Positions 45,729 through 55,026 of a stretch of 64,000 bases of DNA are shown here, piece after piece (the stretch's first letter is position 1; every line of letters starts with the position of its first letter). The stretch is from Pectobacterium colocasium (lineage in GTDB: Bacteria > Pseudomonadota > Gammaproteobacteria > Enterobacterales > Enterobacteriaceae), in the NCBI RefSeq assembly GCF_020181655.1, contig NZ_CP084032.1, forward strand, positions 1,302,001-1,366,000, written 5' to 3'. A program made the position numbers and the translations under genes. The notes beneath the pieces are model-generated. The model was not told the DNA's origin. It worked only from the letters and a program-made list of their open reading frames with translations, and made no database searches.

Positions 45729-46355
45729 ATGAAGATCGTCGAGGTGAAACACCCACTCGTCAAACACAAACTGGGTTTGATGCGAGAGAACGATATTAGC
45801 ACGAAGCGTTTTCGTGAGCTGGCTTCCGAAGTGGGAAGTTTACTGACTTATGAAGCCACCGCCGCTCTGGTCACTGAGAAGGTCACCATTGATGGCTGGT
45901 GCGGTCCGGTTGAAGTCGATCAGATCAAAGGCAAGAAAATTACCGTCGTACCTATTCTGCGTGCAGGGTTGGGGATGATGGAAGGCGTGCTGGAAAATGT
46001 CCCTAGCGCGCGTATCAGCGTTGTCGGCATCTACCGTGATGAAGAAACGCTGGAGCCTGTTCCTTATTTCCAGAAGCTGGTGTCCAACATCGAAGAACGC
46101 ATGGCGCTGGTGGTTGACCCCATGCTGGCGACCGGCGGCTCAATGATCGCGACGATCGATCTGCTGAAAAAAGCAGGCTGTCACAGCATTAAGGTGTTGG
46201 TGCTGGTCGCGGCGCCAGAAGGGATTGCCGCACTGGAAAAAGCCCACCCGGATATTGAGCTTTACACGGCATCTATCGATAAAGGCCTCAACGAGCAGGG
46301 TTACATCATGCCGGGCCTGGGCGATGCGGGCGATAAAATATTTGGTACGAAATAA
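45729..46355 (+). CDS. upp: Uracil phosphoribosyltransferase
   Basis: 208 residues from ATG 45729 ([20 protein letters not shown]). An in-frame upstream start at 45639 would lie in the repeat element and is rejected. Upp makes UMP from uracil and PRPP. The PRPP-binding motif is [20 protein letters not shown], and the uracil-binding C-terminal segment reads [18 protein letters not shown]. It is followed by a strong terminator and then uraA, which imports its substrate. Confidence 0.98.
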   Translation: MKIVEVKHPLVKHKLGLMRENDISTKRFRELASEVGSLLTYEATAALVTEKVTIDGWCGPVEVDQIKGKKITVVPILRAGLGMMEGVLENVPSARISVVGIYRDEETLEPVPYFQKLVSNIEERMALVVDPMLATGGSMIATIDLLKKAGCHSIKVLVLVAAPEGIAALEKAHPDIELYTASIDKGLNEQGYIMPGLGDAGDKIFGTK

Positions 46356-46360
46356 CAGGT

Positions 46361-46388
46361 AAGCCGACTTATTAGTCGGCTTTTTTTT
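46361..46388 (+). terminator. Intrinsic terminator of upp
   Basis: AAGCCGACT (46361-46369) pairs with AGTCGGCTT (46374-46382), loop TATT, then a T run. In an upp-uraA unit it may act as a partial terminator. Confidence 0.9.
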
Positions 46389-46560
46389 GGCGGGAACCTA
46401 AGTATTTCCTATGGTTCGCCACTGCCTGTGTTAGGCCATAGTCGGTTTTTTTATTACATCAGCAGTCAACATCATCCTGCTTCACCACGGTGGGGCGGGG
46501 TAAGTCTGGCTGTAAATAAGAAGTGCGGTATACCTGCACACATAAATAGCAATACTAGAT

Positions 46561-46608
46561 AACAACACGACATAACAACACGACATAACAACACGACATA
46601 ACAACACT
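46561..46608 (+). repeat. 13-bp tandem repeat in the uraA leader
   Basis: AACAACACGACAT occurs three times in perfect tandem (46561, 46574, 46587), followed by a partial fourth copy AACAACACT. It ends a few bases ahead of the uraA Shine-Dalgarno (GAGGA at 46612). Confidence 0.9.
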
Positions 46609-46624
46609 ACAGAGGATATTGAAG

Positions 46625-47914
46625 ATGACTCGTCGCGCCATCGGGGTAAGTGAACGACCACCCTTGTTACAAACCATCCCGTTGAGTTTCCAGCATCTGT
46701 TTGCGATGTTTGGCGCTACCGTTCTGGTACCCATTCTGTTCAAGATTAATCCGGCCACCGTACTGTTATTCAACGGTGTCGGTACGCTGCTGTATTTATT
46801 CATTTGTAAGGGAAAAATCCCGGCCTATCTGGGATCGAGCTTCGCGTTTATTTCTCCGGTTTTACTGCTATTACCACTGGGATATGAAGTCGCGCTGGGC
46901 GGCTTCATTATGTGCGGCGTGCTGTTTTGTCTGGTGGCGCTGATTGTTAAGAAAGCGGGGACTGGCTGGTTGAATGTGTTGTTCCCGCCTGCGGCGATGG
47001 GAGCGATCGTCGCGGTTATCGGCCTTGAACTGGCCGGTGTGGCGGCGGGAATGGCAGGGTTACTGCCTGCCGATGGCGCTTCTGTCGATTCCACTGCGGT
47101 GACGATTTCACTGGCGACACTGGCGATCACCATTCTGGGATCGGTGCTGTTTCGTGGTTTCCTGGCAATCATTCCAATTCTGATTGGGGTGCTGGCAGGC
47201 TATGCGCTGTCGTTCGCGCTGGGCGTGGTGGACTTGACTCCGATTCGTGAAGCTCACTGGTTCGCGATGCCGACATTCTATACGCCGCGTTTTGAGTGGT
47301 TTGCCATTCTGGCGATTCTGCCTGCGGCGTTGGTGGTGATTGCAGAACACGTCGGCCATCTGGTGGTGACGGCGAATATCGTGAAGAAAGATTTGATGCG
47401 TGAACCGGGGCTGCACCGCTCCATGTTCGCCAACGGCATTTCTACCGTGCTGTCCGGCTTCTTTGGCTCCACGCCGAACACAACCTACGGCGAAAATATC
47501 GGCGTGCTGGCGATTACCAAAGTGTACAGCACCTGGGTGATCGGCGGTGCGGCGATCCTCGCGATTCTGCTCTCCTGCGTGGGTAAACTGGCGGCGGCGA
47601 TTCAGGCTGTACCCGTTCCCGTCATGGGCGGCGTATCGCTGCTGCTGTACGGCGTAATCGGGGCGTCTGGTATTCGTGTGCTGATTGAATCCAAAGTGGA
47701 TTACAACAAAGCGCAAAACTTGATCCTGACTTCCGTGATTCTGATCATCGGCGTCAGCGGTGCGAAAGTGCATTTGGGTGCAACCGAGCTGAAAGGCATG
47801 GCGCTGGCGACCGTTGTCGGTATCGGGATGAGCCTGGTATTTAAGGTCATTAGCCTGTTCCGCAAAGAGGAAGAGATCCTCGATGCGCCGGAAGAGAACG
47901 ACGCTCGTCCATAA
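46625..47914 (+). CDS. uraA: Uracil:proton symporter UraA
   Basis: 429 residues from ATG 46625 (MTRRAIGVSERPPLL), with GAGGATA upstream; a TTG two codons earlier is unlikely. About 14 membrane segments in the NAT/NCS2 fold. The family motif is in VVIAEHVGHLVVTANIVKK, with Glu and His for uracil and proton binding, and GFFGSTPNTTYGENIGVLAIT. It supplies uracil for Upp. Very similar to the E. coli protein. Confidence 0.97.
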   Translation: MTRRAIGVSERPPLLQTIPLSFQHLFAMFGATVLVPILFKINPATVLLFNGVGTLLYLFICKGKIPAYLGSSFAFISPVLLLLPLGYEVALGGFIMCGVLFCLVALIVKKAGTGWLNVLFPPAAMGAIVAVIGLELAGVAAGMAGLLPADGASVDSTAVTISLATLAITILGSVLFRGFLAIIPILIGVLAGYALSFALGVVDLTPIREAHWFAMPTFYTPRFEWFAILAILPAALVVIAEHVGHLVVTANIVKKDLMREPGLHRSMFANGISTVLSGFFGSTPNTTYGENIGVLAITKVYSTWVIGGAAILAILLSCVGKLAAAIQAVPVPVMGGVSLLLYGVIGASGIRVLIESKVDYNKAQNLILTSVILIIGVSGAKVHLGATELKGMALATVVGIGMSLVFKVISLFRKEEEILDAPEENDARP

Positions 47915-47926
47915 CCGCGTCAGTTT

Positions 47927-47963
47927 CCCTGTTGAGGCCGTGCATATCGCGTCCTCAACAGGG
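47927..47963 (+). terminator. Hairpin after uraA
   Basis: CCCTGTTGAGG (47927-47937) pairs with CCTCAACAGGG (47953-47963). There is no T tract beyond CTTGGTTT, so strength is uncertain. Confidence 0.5.
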
Positions 47964-48019
47964 CTTGGTTTCTGTGATAAACTCGATCCGATTTCCTGCC
48001 CGTTTTGCTTGAGGTGATT

Positions 48020-48721
48020 CTGAACACGCCGGCACAGCTTTCATTGCCACTCTACTTACCCGATGACGAAACCTTTGCCAGTTTCTATCCGGGTGAAAAC
48101 GCGTCTCTTCTTGCCGCCATCAATAATGCTTTGCATCAGGAGCATGGCAGCTACATCTATTTCTGGTCACGCGAAGGGGGCGGACGCAGCCATCTGCTGC
48201 ATGCTGCCTGCGCTGAGCTGTCGCGTCAGGAACGCGCGGTGGGCTATGTGCCGTTAGATAAACGCGCCTACTTTGTGCCGGACGTGCTGGAAGGCATGGA
48301 ACAACTGGCGCTGGTGTGTATCGATAATATTGAATCGATTGCGGGTGATGAAGAGTGGGAAATGGCCGTGTTTAATCTGTATAACCGCATTCAGGAAACA
48401 GGACGTGCCCGGCTGTTGATTACTGGCGATCGTCCGCCACGGCAGCTGAATTTACGTCTGCCCGATCTGGCTTCCCGCCTCGATTGGGGACAAATCTACA
48501 AGCTACAGCCGCTGTCGGATGATGAGAAAGGGGAAGCGCTACAGCTGCGTGCCAGACTGCGCGGGTTTGAATTGCCGGAAGACGTGAGCCGTTTTCTACT
48601 TAAGCGTCTGGATAGAGAAATGCGGACGTTGTTTATGACACTCGATCAGCTCGACCATGCTTCCATCACTGCACAGCGCAAGCTGACCATACCTTTTGTG
48701 AAAGAGATCCTCGGTCTGTAG
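48020..48721 (+). CDS. hda: Regulatory inactivator of DnaA, Hda (CUG start)
   Basis: 233 residues when started at CTG 48020, which follows GAGGTG at the right distance and aligns with the CUG start reported for E. coli Hda. GTG 48014 and TTG 48005 are in frame but lie on or before the Shine-Dalgarno. The N-terminal clamp-binding motif is QLSLPL, followed by the AAA+ domain with a variant Walker A (REGGGRSHL), Walker [11 protein letters not shown], arginine finger region SRLDWGQI, and the C-terminal [13 protein letters not shown]. With the beta clamp, Hda stimulates DnaA-ATP hydrolysis after initiation. Confidence 0.92.
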   Translation: MNTPAQLSLPLYLPDDETFASFYPGENASLLAAINNALHQEHGSYIYFWSREGGGRSHLLHAACAELSRQERAVGYVPLDKRAYFVPDVLEGMEQLALVCIDNIESIAGDEEWEMAVFNLYNRIQETGRARLLITGDRPPRQLNLRLPDLASRLDWGQIYKLQPLSDDEKGEALQLRARLRGFELPEDVSRFLLKRLDREMRTLFMTLDQLDHASITAQRKLTIPFVKEILGL

Positions 48722-48799
48722 TTAACGATCGTTGTTAAAAGATCGCCGTTGAGGATCGTTCACGCCTCTCGTTTATCGCTATTCTCTGACAGCCATTTT

Positions 48800-49183
48800 T
48801 TACAACGACAGAATCTCCAGCACCTGTTCCGGCGGACGGCCGATACGCGCCTGGCCGTGTGCCACGACGATGGGGCGCTCGATAAGCTTCGGATTATCGA
48901 TCATCGCCTGAATCAGCTGCGCTTCCGTCAGCGTGGCGTCGGACAGCCCCAACTGCTGATCAATCTCTTCTTTGGTTCGCATCAATTCGCGTGCGCTGTT
49001 AAAGCCTAACTGCCGGATGAGCTGCGCCAGCGTCGCGGCATCGGGCGGCGTGTCGAGATAGAGCACGACGTTCGGTGTAACATGATGCTCCTGCAACAGT
49101 GCCAGCGTTTCGCGGCTCTTGGAGCAGCGCGGGTTATGGTAAATCGTCACTGCGGGTTGGGGTGAAGATTGTGTCATCGTCAT
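48800..49183 (-). CDS. yfgD: ArsC-family reductase YfgD
   Basis: 127 residues, thioredoxin-like ArsC fold: IYHNPRCSKSRETLALLQEH carries the catalytic Cys (CxxS form), with the conserved arginines in LMRTKE and IERPIVVAHGQARIGRP. The family includes glutaredoxin-dependent arsenate reductases; this stand-alone branch has no arsenic operon around it, so arsenate is not a proven substrate. It starts 8 bp after the bepA stop and is likely co-transcribed with it. Confidence 0.9.
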   Translation of the reverse strand: MTMTQSSPQPAVTIYHNPRCSKSRETLALLQEHHVTPNVVLYLDTPPDAATLAQLIRQLGFNSARELMRTKEEIDQQLGLSDATLTEAQLIQAMIDNPKLIERPIVVAHGQARIGRPPEQVLEILSL

Positions 49184-49191
49184 GTTCCTTA

Positions 49192-50655
49192 TCAGGATTT
49201 CTGGTACTGGCGGAAACGCTGTTGCAACTGACGAAGCTGGTCGATGCGGGCGTCGTAGCGCGCCTGTTCCAGACTCCCCAATTTAACCAGTGAGCTCGCG
49301 TTGCTCAGTAGTCGAATGGCTTGATCGAGCTGGCCGTTGAGCGCCAGACTCTCTGCTCGTGCGGCCAGTTCTTCCGCCCGCTGTCCTTGTGCGGCTGCGG
49401 CTTGCGCCAGCAGATCCCAGCCGTTTGAATCATCTGGGTGCGCATAGGTATAGCGGTACAGTATTTTGCTGGCGGCGGCAGGCTGTTTCCCTTCGACATA
49501 AGCATTCGCCAGATTTAACTGAAGCACCGGATTAGCCTGCGCGCCAGGCGCGTTTTGTAAGCGGCTGATCGCCTGCGTTGCGCGGTTTTGTCCCAGATCG
49601 ATATCGGTCATCATATCCAGAAACCACGGATTTTCAGGCGCGTTGCTTAGCAGTGGTTGTAGCACGTTACGTGCCTCATCGTACTTTTTCGCCTGATAAA
49701 ACTGAATCGCTCGACCGTACTTCGCCGCCAATTGCTCCCGCACGTTGCCTTTCTCCCATTGCTCCAGCAGATCGTTGCTCAGCGGGCGATCGGGTGAGCC
49801 ATACATGCCAAAGGTACGTATTTTGGCGAACAGGAAATCCTGAGAAGACTGCACTGGCGTCGAGCGCATCTGGTTGGCACGGTTGCGGGCGTCAGACAGC
49901 CGACTTTCCGGCAACGGGTGAGTCAGCAACATTTCCGGTGGTCTTGAGGCATAACGCGATTGGTCAGCCAGCTTTTGCAGGAAATTCGGCATGGCTTGCG
50001 GATCGAAGCCCGCACGCTGTAACACCTGAATCCCAATACGGTCTGCTTCTTGTTCATTTGCCTGCGTGAACGTAATCATGCCCTGCTGTGCACCCGCCAG
50101 CGTGCCGCTGAGCGCGGCCATCCCTAACTGAGGATTGGCCATCGCCAGCAGAATGGAGCCGAAAGCGCCGACCCAGGTGAGCGGGGCGTTACGCTGCTGT
50201 GATTCCATGCTGCGTGCCAGATGGCGCTGGGTAACGTGGGAGATTTCATGCGCCAGCACGGAAGCCAGTTCGCTTTCGCTATCGGCATAGCGGAACAGCG
50301 CGGAATGCAGCACCACGTTGCCGCCAAAGAAGGCGAAGGCGTTGATGTCATCATTACGGATCAGATAGAAATGGAACGGCGTACGTACCGAATCGGCCTG
50401 TTTGACCAATCTGTTGCCGAGCTGATTAATGTAATTGGACAGCAGCGGATCGTTGATAAGCGGTGCACCTGCGCGCAACTGGCGGACGTAAAAATCACCC
50501 ATCGCCAGTTCCTGATTGATACTGAGCGTGCCGCCCGCGGTGGTGCCGATGTCCGGTAGCCGATCCTGCGTGTCGGCCTGAGCGGGAAGCAGGTTGCCAG
50601 CCAGTAATGCCCCGAGCAGGACAGACATGACCGTTTTTCTTAACCGAATAGACAT
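49192..50655 (-). CDS. bepA: Periplasmic beta-barrel assembly-enhancing protease BepA
   Basis: 487 residues: signal peptide ([17 protein letters not shown]), M48 metalloprotease domain with the zinc motif [13 protein letters not shown] and the third ligand in NEQEADRIG, then a TPR domain (about residues 300-480). BepA degrades or assists misassembled LptD and other outer-membrane proteins. Length equals that of E. coli. It is upstream of yfgD. Confidence 0.96.
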   Translation of the reverse strand: MSIRLRKTVMSVLLGALLAGNLLPAQADTQDRLPDIGTTAGGTLSINQELAMGDFYVRQLRAGAPLINDPLLSNYINQLGNRLVKQADSVRTPFHFYLIRNDDINAFAFFGGNVVLHSALFRYADSESELASVLAHEISHVTQRHLARSMESQQRNAPLTWVGAFGSILLAMANPQLGMAALSGTLAGAQQGMITFTQANEQEADRIGIQVLQRAGFDPQAMPNFLQKLADQSRYASRPPEMLLTHPLPESRLSDARNRANQMRSTPVQSSQDFLFAKIRTFGMYGSPDRPLSNDLLEQWEKGNVREQLAAKYGRAIQFYQAKKYDEARNVLQPLLSNAPENPWFLDMMTDIDLGQNRATQAISRLQNAPGAQANPVLQLNLANAYVEGKQPAAASKILYRYTYAHPDDSNGWDLLAQAAAAQGQRAEELAARAESLALNGQLDQAIRLLSNASSLVKLGSLEQARYDARIDQLRQLQQRFRQYQKS

Positions 50656-50807
50656 AACGGAAGATAACCTTTATCAACAGCTAACGTGAAAGCATTCTGC
50701 CAACTATCTTAGCCAGCGATGGCAGACAAAGAAATGCCCGAGCGGGAAAAACGTGGTGAAGGTGGAAGTCCGCATGGAAGATATCTCATCTCGCAGAGAT
50801 AAATCTA

Positions 50808-51470
50808 TCAGGGTTGAGGCGGTTTCAATGCTTCCAGACGCTGTAGCCAGCCGTCAAAGTGAGGACATTGCCGACGAATCGCATCCAACCCGATATCTGC
50901 GGCAATCAGCGGCCCATGCAGTGTCTTTTGATATTCCGGTATTGCTGCAAGAATACGTTTTGACGGAGCGGTTTGTGGGCTATTGTTAATGGATTCAGGA
51001 GAATCGAATGCAAGCTTAATATTGTTAAGTTCAATTATCGGCTTTTTTTCTTCAAGCCAGTCTGCGAATTTTTCTGTGTCGCAAAATAGCAACGCTTCAA
51101 ACTCATGTAATAAAAAATTGGCGATAAAATTAGGCTGAGCAATATCGGCATCAAAGGCGTTTTCCAAATCTTCGATCCACGAATATATATCTTCATTAAC
51201 AGATTTGCCTTGCCCAACCATTGGGAAATCAGTCGGGAGGCCATAATAATCAATCAGCGTGGTTACCCAGGCTTTCTTATCTTGCTGACACAGCCTGGTT
51301 ATTTGATGTTTCACTTTTCCATAGCTGACAATTCCACCTTTATGCCCTCGGCTGGTTTGTGCCAAGATCGCGTTAAGGTAAATGCCCTGTTGTGCAAAGT
51401 AAGGAGCCAACGTATCACGAACAAATGTTTCTTCCGTTTGTCCTTCAACAAAAACATTAATCCTCGTCAT
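50808..51470 (-). CDS. DUF4276-family protein, second gene of ATPase cassette
   Basis: 220 residues from ATG 51470, overlapping the ATPase stop by 4 bp (ATGA). It begins MTRINVFVEGQTEETFVRD, a signature of DUF4276, followed by SRGHKGGIVSYGKVKHQI, WVTTLIDYYGLPTDFP and HEFEALLFCD. The early Glu (VEGQTEE) and the later Asp (LIDYYG) are placed like TOPRIM metal-binding acids, so a nuclease-like role is possible but unproven. Together with the upstream AAA ATPase it looks like a two-gene defence or DNA-processing cassette. Base composition is more AT-rich than flanking genes. Confidence 0.8.
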   Translation of the reverse strand: MTRINVFVEGQTEETFVRDTLAPYFAQQGIYLNAILAQTSRGHKGGIVSYGKVKHQITRLCQQDKKAWVTTLIDYYGLPTDFPMVGQGKSVNEDIYSWIEDLENAFDADIAQPNFIANFLLHEFEALLFCDTEKFADWLEEKKPIIELNNIKLAFDSPESINNSPQTAPSKRILAAIPEYQKTLHGPLIAADIGLDAIRRQCPHFDGWLQRLEALKPPQP

Positions 51471-52564
51471 GAGTATCGTTGTGGCCTCCCGCCAAGTATG
51501 TTTTTCTTCCACAGCTCTCCTAAACTGTAATCTTCCAGCCACTCTTGCAGTGAATCTTGATCCAAACGTTTAAACGTGGAGGCGCCAAGATGTTTATCCA
51601 CGACGATCAAATCTTCGGCTTCGAATTCATTAACCAACTCAACAGATTGTGTTGAAACAATAAGTTGGTGCTGTTCACTGGCACTTCTGATGAGTGCGGC
51701 GAGTACGCTGATAGCATAAGGGTGCAAGCCTAATTCTGGCTCATCGATAATGATAGCGCTGGGCATGTAGGTTTCTGGCTGGAGCAGCACTGTAGCCAGC
51801 AGAATAAAACGTAACGTGCCATCGGATAGTTCATGGGCTTTAAATGGGATATCCTGATCTCTTTCGACCCATTCAAGCTGAATGCTTTCGAGGTTATCCG
51901 GCGTTGGGCGGAGATAAAAATCGCCAAAGAAAGGAGCGACCATTTGGATCGTTTTTACGATACGTTGGTAGTGTTCGGTGTGATTTTTTTGCAGACGAAA
52001 TAGAAATGCGGCCAGATTGGCACCGTCTTCTCGTAAATAGTCATTATCATTAATACGGTGGATTTGTTTGACTCGGGCGCTTTCACTGGTGTCATGGAAA
52101 TGGTACACCCGCCAGCGACGCATGGCAGGAAGCGTGTACTTTTTTATATTCGAACGATGTTGCTCGGCTAAGGATTCAAAATGCCCTGAGTTAACGCCAT
52201 TATCGCCATTAAGGTTCCACCATAACGCCTCTCGCTGGAACATCATACGGTTGTCGTTGGTGGGTTCTAGTGCGAATTTATAACCGTTATTTCCGAAATA
52301 GAGTTCGCCTTTCAGCACTTCCGTTTTTTTACGGCCAAAATGTAATAATGCATCAGGGCCACCAGACTTACTGATTAACAGTTGTAACCGCTGATCCAAT
52401 AATGTGGCGATGAGTCGGAAAAAGCCAATGAAATTCGACTTCCCAGCACCATTTGCGCCAATCAGCACATTCAGGCAGCCCATACGCAGATCGCAGCTAG
52501 CAATTGATTTGTATCCTTCAATTACTATATGGCTTAGATGATCGCTTTTGGTTACCGTTTTCAT
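51467..52564 (-). CDS. AAA-family ATPase (AAA15/AAA_21, SMC-like)
   Basis: 365 residues. Walker A is LIGANGAGKSNF, the ABC-type signature is HELSDGTLRF, Walker B AIIIDEPELGLHP, and the following switch region VSTQSVELVN. The long middle part (residues 80-270) is the lid typical of OLD/RecF-like ATPases. Such proteins pair with TOPRIM or other nucleases in anti-phage systems. Here the partner is the overlapping DUF4276 gene. The pair sits between bepA and bcp, the place where E. coli has the hyf operon, which suggests acquisition at a variable locus. Confidence 0.88.
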   Translation of the reverse strand: MKTVTKSDHLSHIVIEGYKSIASCDLRMGCLNVLIGANGAGKSNFIGFFRLIATLLDQRLQLLISKSGGPDALLHFGRKKTEVLKGELYFGNNGYKFALEPTNDNRMMFQREALWWNLNGDNGVNSGHFESLAEQHRSNIKKYTLPAMRRWRVYHFHDTSESARVKQIHRINDNDYLREDGANLAAFLFRLQKNHTEHYQRIVKTIQMVAPFFGDFYLRPTPDNLESIQLEWVERDQDIPFKAHELSDGTLRFILLATVLLQPETYMPSAIIIDEPELGLHPYAISVLAALIRSASEQHQLIVSTQSVELVNEFEAEDLIVVDKHLGASTFKRLDQDSLQEWLEDYSLGELWKKNILGGRPQRYS

Positions 52565-52718
52565 GGTGATTTTATTGCCTTATTTGACTGAGTTACTCGC
52601 ATCTCACGATGACGTTGTATGTTGGTCTACTGTGGTATAGCAGAAAGAGAAGGTGAGGTCTTGTGCCGCCTATCTGATTTAACGAACTATCGTGAGCGTT
52701 TTTCCAGAATCAGGAAAA

Positions 52719-52742
52719 ACCGGCACCTATGACGGTGCCGGT
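52719..52742 (-). terminator. Intrinsic terminator of bcp
   Basis: ACCGGCACC (52719-52727) pairs with GGTGCCGGT (52734-52742); on the minus strand TTTTCC follows. It lies 22 bp after the bcp stop. Confidence 0.8.
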
Positions 52743-52763
52743 GGAAAATCTGAAAGCGGTGAA

Positions 52764-53234
52764 TCAGGCGTTTTTCAGATAATCAAGAACGATGTCGTGG
52801 TGGTTGCTGGTTTTGAAGTCGTCAAAAACCTTCTCTACCTTACCGTTTTCATCGATCAGGAAACTGATGCGATGAATACCGTCATAGGTTTTCCCCATGA
52901 AGGTTTTTTCTCCCCAAACGCCAAATCCTTCTGAAACCTGATGATCTTCATCAGAAAGCAGCGTGAAATTTAAGACTTCTTTCTCGACGAAACGGGACAG
53001 TTTTTCTGATTTGTCCGTGCTGATACCGAGAACTTCAACACCATATTTTTTCAGATCGTCCATGTTGTCGCGCAGACCGCAGGCTTGAACGGTGCATCCT
53101 GGCGTCATCGCTTTAGGGTAGAAATACACCAATACTTTCTGTCCCTGGAAGTCGGTTAAATTTACTTGTTCGCCATCTTGGTCGGGCAAGCTAAATTTCG
53201 GTGCAATATCACCGGCTTTCAGTGTGTTCATCAC
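52764..53234 (-). CDS. bcp: Thiol peroxidase Bcp (peroxiredoxin BCP/PrxQ)
   Basis: 156 residues. The peroxidatic cysteine lies in YPKAMTPGCTVQACGLRDN, with the resolving Cys five residues later (C..x4..C). It reduces organic hydroperoxides using thioredoxin or glutaredoxin. It follows gcvR on the same strand, 120 bp downstream, as in E. coli. Confidence 0.96.
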   Translation of the reverse strand: MMNTLKAGDIAPKFSLPDQDGEQVNLTDFQGQKVLVYFYPKAMTPGCTVQACGLRDNMDDLKKYGVEVLGISTDKSEKLSRFVEKEVLNFTLLSDEDHQVSEGFGVWGEKTFMGKTYDGIHRISFLIDENGKVEKVFDDFKTSNHHDIVLDYLKNA

Positions 53235-53315
53235 GACTCTCCGTCTTGTTTCTCTTCATGCTGTGGATATGCCCATGCCCTTTGCAATAATAATGGCAAC
53301 GTTATGCCATTGGGT

Positions 53316-53363
53316 CCAAATGCTATTGAGCCCAAATACTATTGAGCCCAAATACTATTGAGC
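53316..53363. repeat. 16-bp tandem repeat over the gcvR 3' end
   Basis: CCAAATRCTATTGAGC is repeated three times (53316, 53332, 53348). The last unit contains the end of gcvR, including its TAG stop. Confidence 0.9.
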
Positions 53364-53906
53364 ATAGTTAACGACGCTAATACTGCCTTGTGCGTTCAAT
53401 TCTGTACATAGCTGATGAAAGGCTGGCTCAATAATTGAGCTATCCAACGGGGTAGAACTGTGTGCGGCAATCTGAATGTACAGTTGCGGCGGTTTTTTAC
53501 CCTCGGCGGGCTGCGTTTTTGAAACCAGCTCAGCAATATTTAACTGATGGGAATCGAACAAATCGGTAAAACGCTCAATGATGTGAGGGGAGTCGACAAC
53601 GTCAACTTTCACCCAGACGGTCGAAGGCGTCGGCTGGCTAGCCTGTGACTCCGTCCGCTTCATCACGATCAGCAAATCCATCTCCGCGCCTTTCAGCGGC
53701 AGGGTTGATTCGATCAGTGTTATCGCGTTCCAGCTACCGGATAGCAGCATAATGAAGGTGAACTCTTTGCCCAGCATAGCAAGACGGCTATCTTCGATAT
53801 TGCAGCCACAGCTACTGACGTGGCGGGTAATCGCATTGACAATACCGGGGCGATCAACCCCCAGAGCGGTAATAACCAGATAGTATTCTTGTGAGCTTGG
53901 CAACAT
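53355..53906 (-). CDS. gcvR: Glycine cleavage system transcriptional repressor GcvR
   Basis: 183 residues starting MLPSSQEYYLVITALGVDRPG; ATG 53906 has AGGA six bases upstream (53909 is also ATG). Two ACT domains are visible (ITALGVDRPGIVNAITRHV and VDVVDSPHIIERFTDLFDS). GcvR binds GcvA to block gcv activation when glycine is low. The C-terminus ends NYAQ, several residues shorter than in E. coli, where a tandem repeat now provides the stop. Confidence 0.93.
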   Translation of the reverse strand: MLPSSQEYYLVITALGVDRPGIVNAITRHVSSCGCNIEDSRLAMLGKEFTFIMLLSGSWNAITLIESTLPLKGAEMDLLIVMKRTESQASQPTPSTVWVKVDVVDSPHIIERFTDLFDSHQLNIAELVSKTQPAEGKKPPQLYIQIAAHSSTPLDSSIIEPAFHQLCTELNAQGSISVVNYAQ

Positions 53907-53946
53907 CATGCTTCCTGTCTTTTTTCCCATTAATCACATGGTAAAC

Positions 53947-54063
53947 ATAAAAAATTGCCTGGAGCAATTTTTAACGCCGCTTGCGGCGGCCCGAAGGGTG
54001 GCGGGCAGGGATAGCCCGCCATAAAAAGCCTGGAGCAATTTTTAACGCCGCTTGCGGCGGCCC
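53947..54063 (-). repeat. About 75-bp palindromic repeat, copy D, plus a partial copy
   Basis: On the minus strand: GGCGGGC-TATCCCT-GCCCGCC, CCCTTCGGG, GCCGC-AA-GCGGC, AATTGCTCCAGGCAATT (53947-54021). A second partial copy carrying only the last two hairpins lies at 54022-54063. It separates gcvR from the AraC-type gene. Confidence 0.8.
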
Positions 54064-54137
54064 AGACACTATTTCGTGATTGTAGGGATTCCGCGTTATG
54101 GTATGTGTTGGTAACCAAAGACAAAGCGCCTTTCATC

Positions 54138-54950
54138 ATGCGACGGCATCAAATAAATAACGATTGGGTAAAGCAGGCTCAGCATCCCGCCTCGTTCGAA
54201 CGAATTGAGGCTTTCTTCCGTGGACACGGTTACGATCCCCATCGGCACGATACCTATGCGATTGGGCGGACGTTATCCGGCGTGCAGCGCTTTCACTATC
54301 GTGGCGGTTTGTGCAATAGCGTGCCGGGGGGAACGCTGGTGCTTCACCCGGATGAGATCCATGACGGCGAGGCGGGTTCCGCCGACGGTTTTCAGTACCG
54401 CATGATTTACGTTGAGCCCGCGCTGATTCAAAAAATACTCGGTGGCAAACCTTTGCCCTTCGTTAACGGTGGCATATCCAACGATCCACGCCTGTTTGCG
54501 GCAACAGAGCCGTTGCTCAGAGCCATGGAAGAGGCGTTTGATGAGCTAGAAGAAGATGATGTGCTCTACGATCTGGCACTGGCGCTGTCAGCCGTGGGAG
54601 GGCAGCGGCATCCGCGGCGTTTGTTCGACTATCACGCGGCTGAGCGGGCGCGTGAATATATTCATGATGCCTTTGATAAGACCATTACGCTTGATGCGTT
54701 GGCGCAGGTGAGCGGGCGGGATCGCTGGAGCCTGACGCGTGATTTCCGCGCACTCTTCGGCACGACGCCGTACCGCTACGTCACCATGCGCCGTCTCGAA
54801 CACTGTCGGCGGCTCATGCTGGCAGGTGACAGCCTCGTCGATATTGCTGCTCAGACGGGTTTCGCAGACCAAAGCCATATGACGCGTCATTTCGTGAAGG
54901 CATTTGGCCTTTCTCCAGGCCACTGGCAGCGCATGTTCAAGACCCCTTAG
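54138..54950 (+). CDS. AraC-family transcriptional regulator
   Basis: 270 residues from ATG 54138 (MRRHQINNDWVKQAQ); an upstream GTG at 54105 is in frame but lacks a clear site. An N-terminal cupin-like sensing domain (HGYDPHRHDTYAIGRTLSGVQ, LHPDEIHDGEAGS) is joined to a C-terminal double helix-turn-helix (ITLDALAQVSGRDRWSLTRDF and IAAQTGFADQSHMTRHF). The target is likely near by; the cupin gene 76 bp downstream on the same strand is one candidate. I do not know the ligand. Confidence 0.85.
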   Translation: MRRHQINNDWVKQAQHPASFERIEAFFRGHGYDPHRHDTYAIGRTLSGVQRFHYRGGLCNSVPGGTLVLHPDEIHDGEAGSADGFQYRMIYVEPALIQKILGGKPLPFVNGGISNDPRLFAATEPLLRAMEEAFDELEEDDVLYDLALALSAVGGQRHPRRLFDYHAAERAREYIHDAFDKTITLDALAQVSGRDRWSLTRDFRALFGTTPYRYVTMRRLEHCRRLMLAGDSLVDIAAQTGFADQSHMTRHFVKAFGLSPGHWQRMFKTP

Positions 54951-55026
54951 CCTGCTTGCACAATCGTTCAATACAGCCGGTACTGTGCTTCGCTAGTCTG
55001 GGGGCGTCATCATAAGGAGAAACGGT

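Noticed and set aside
46561-46608. Tandem repeats considered as a CRISPR array
   Set aside because: Units are only 13 bp with no spacers and no cas genes nearby.
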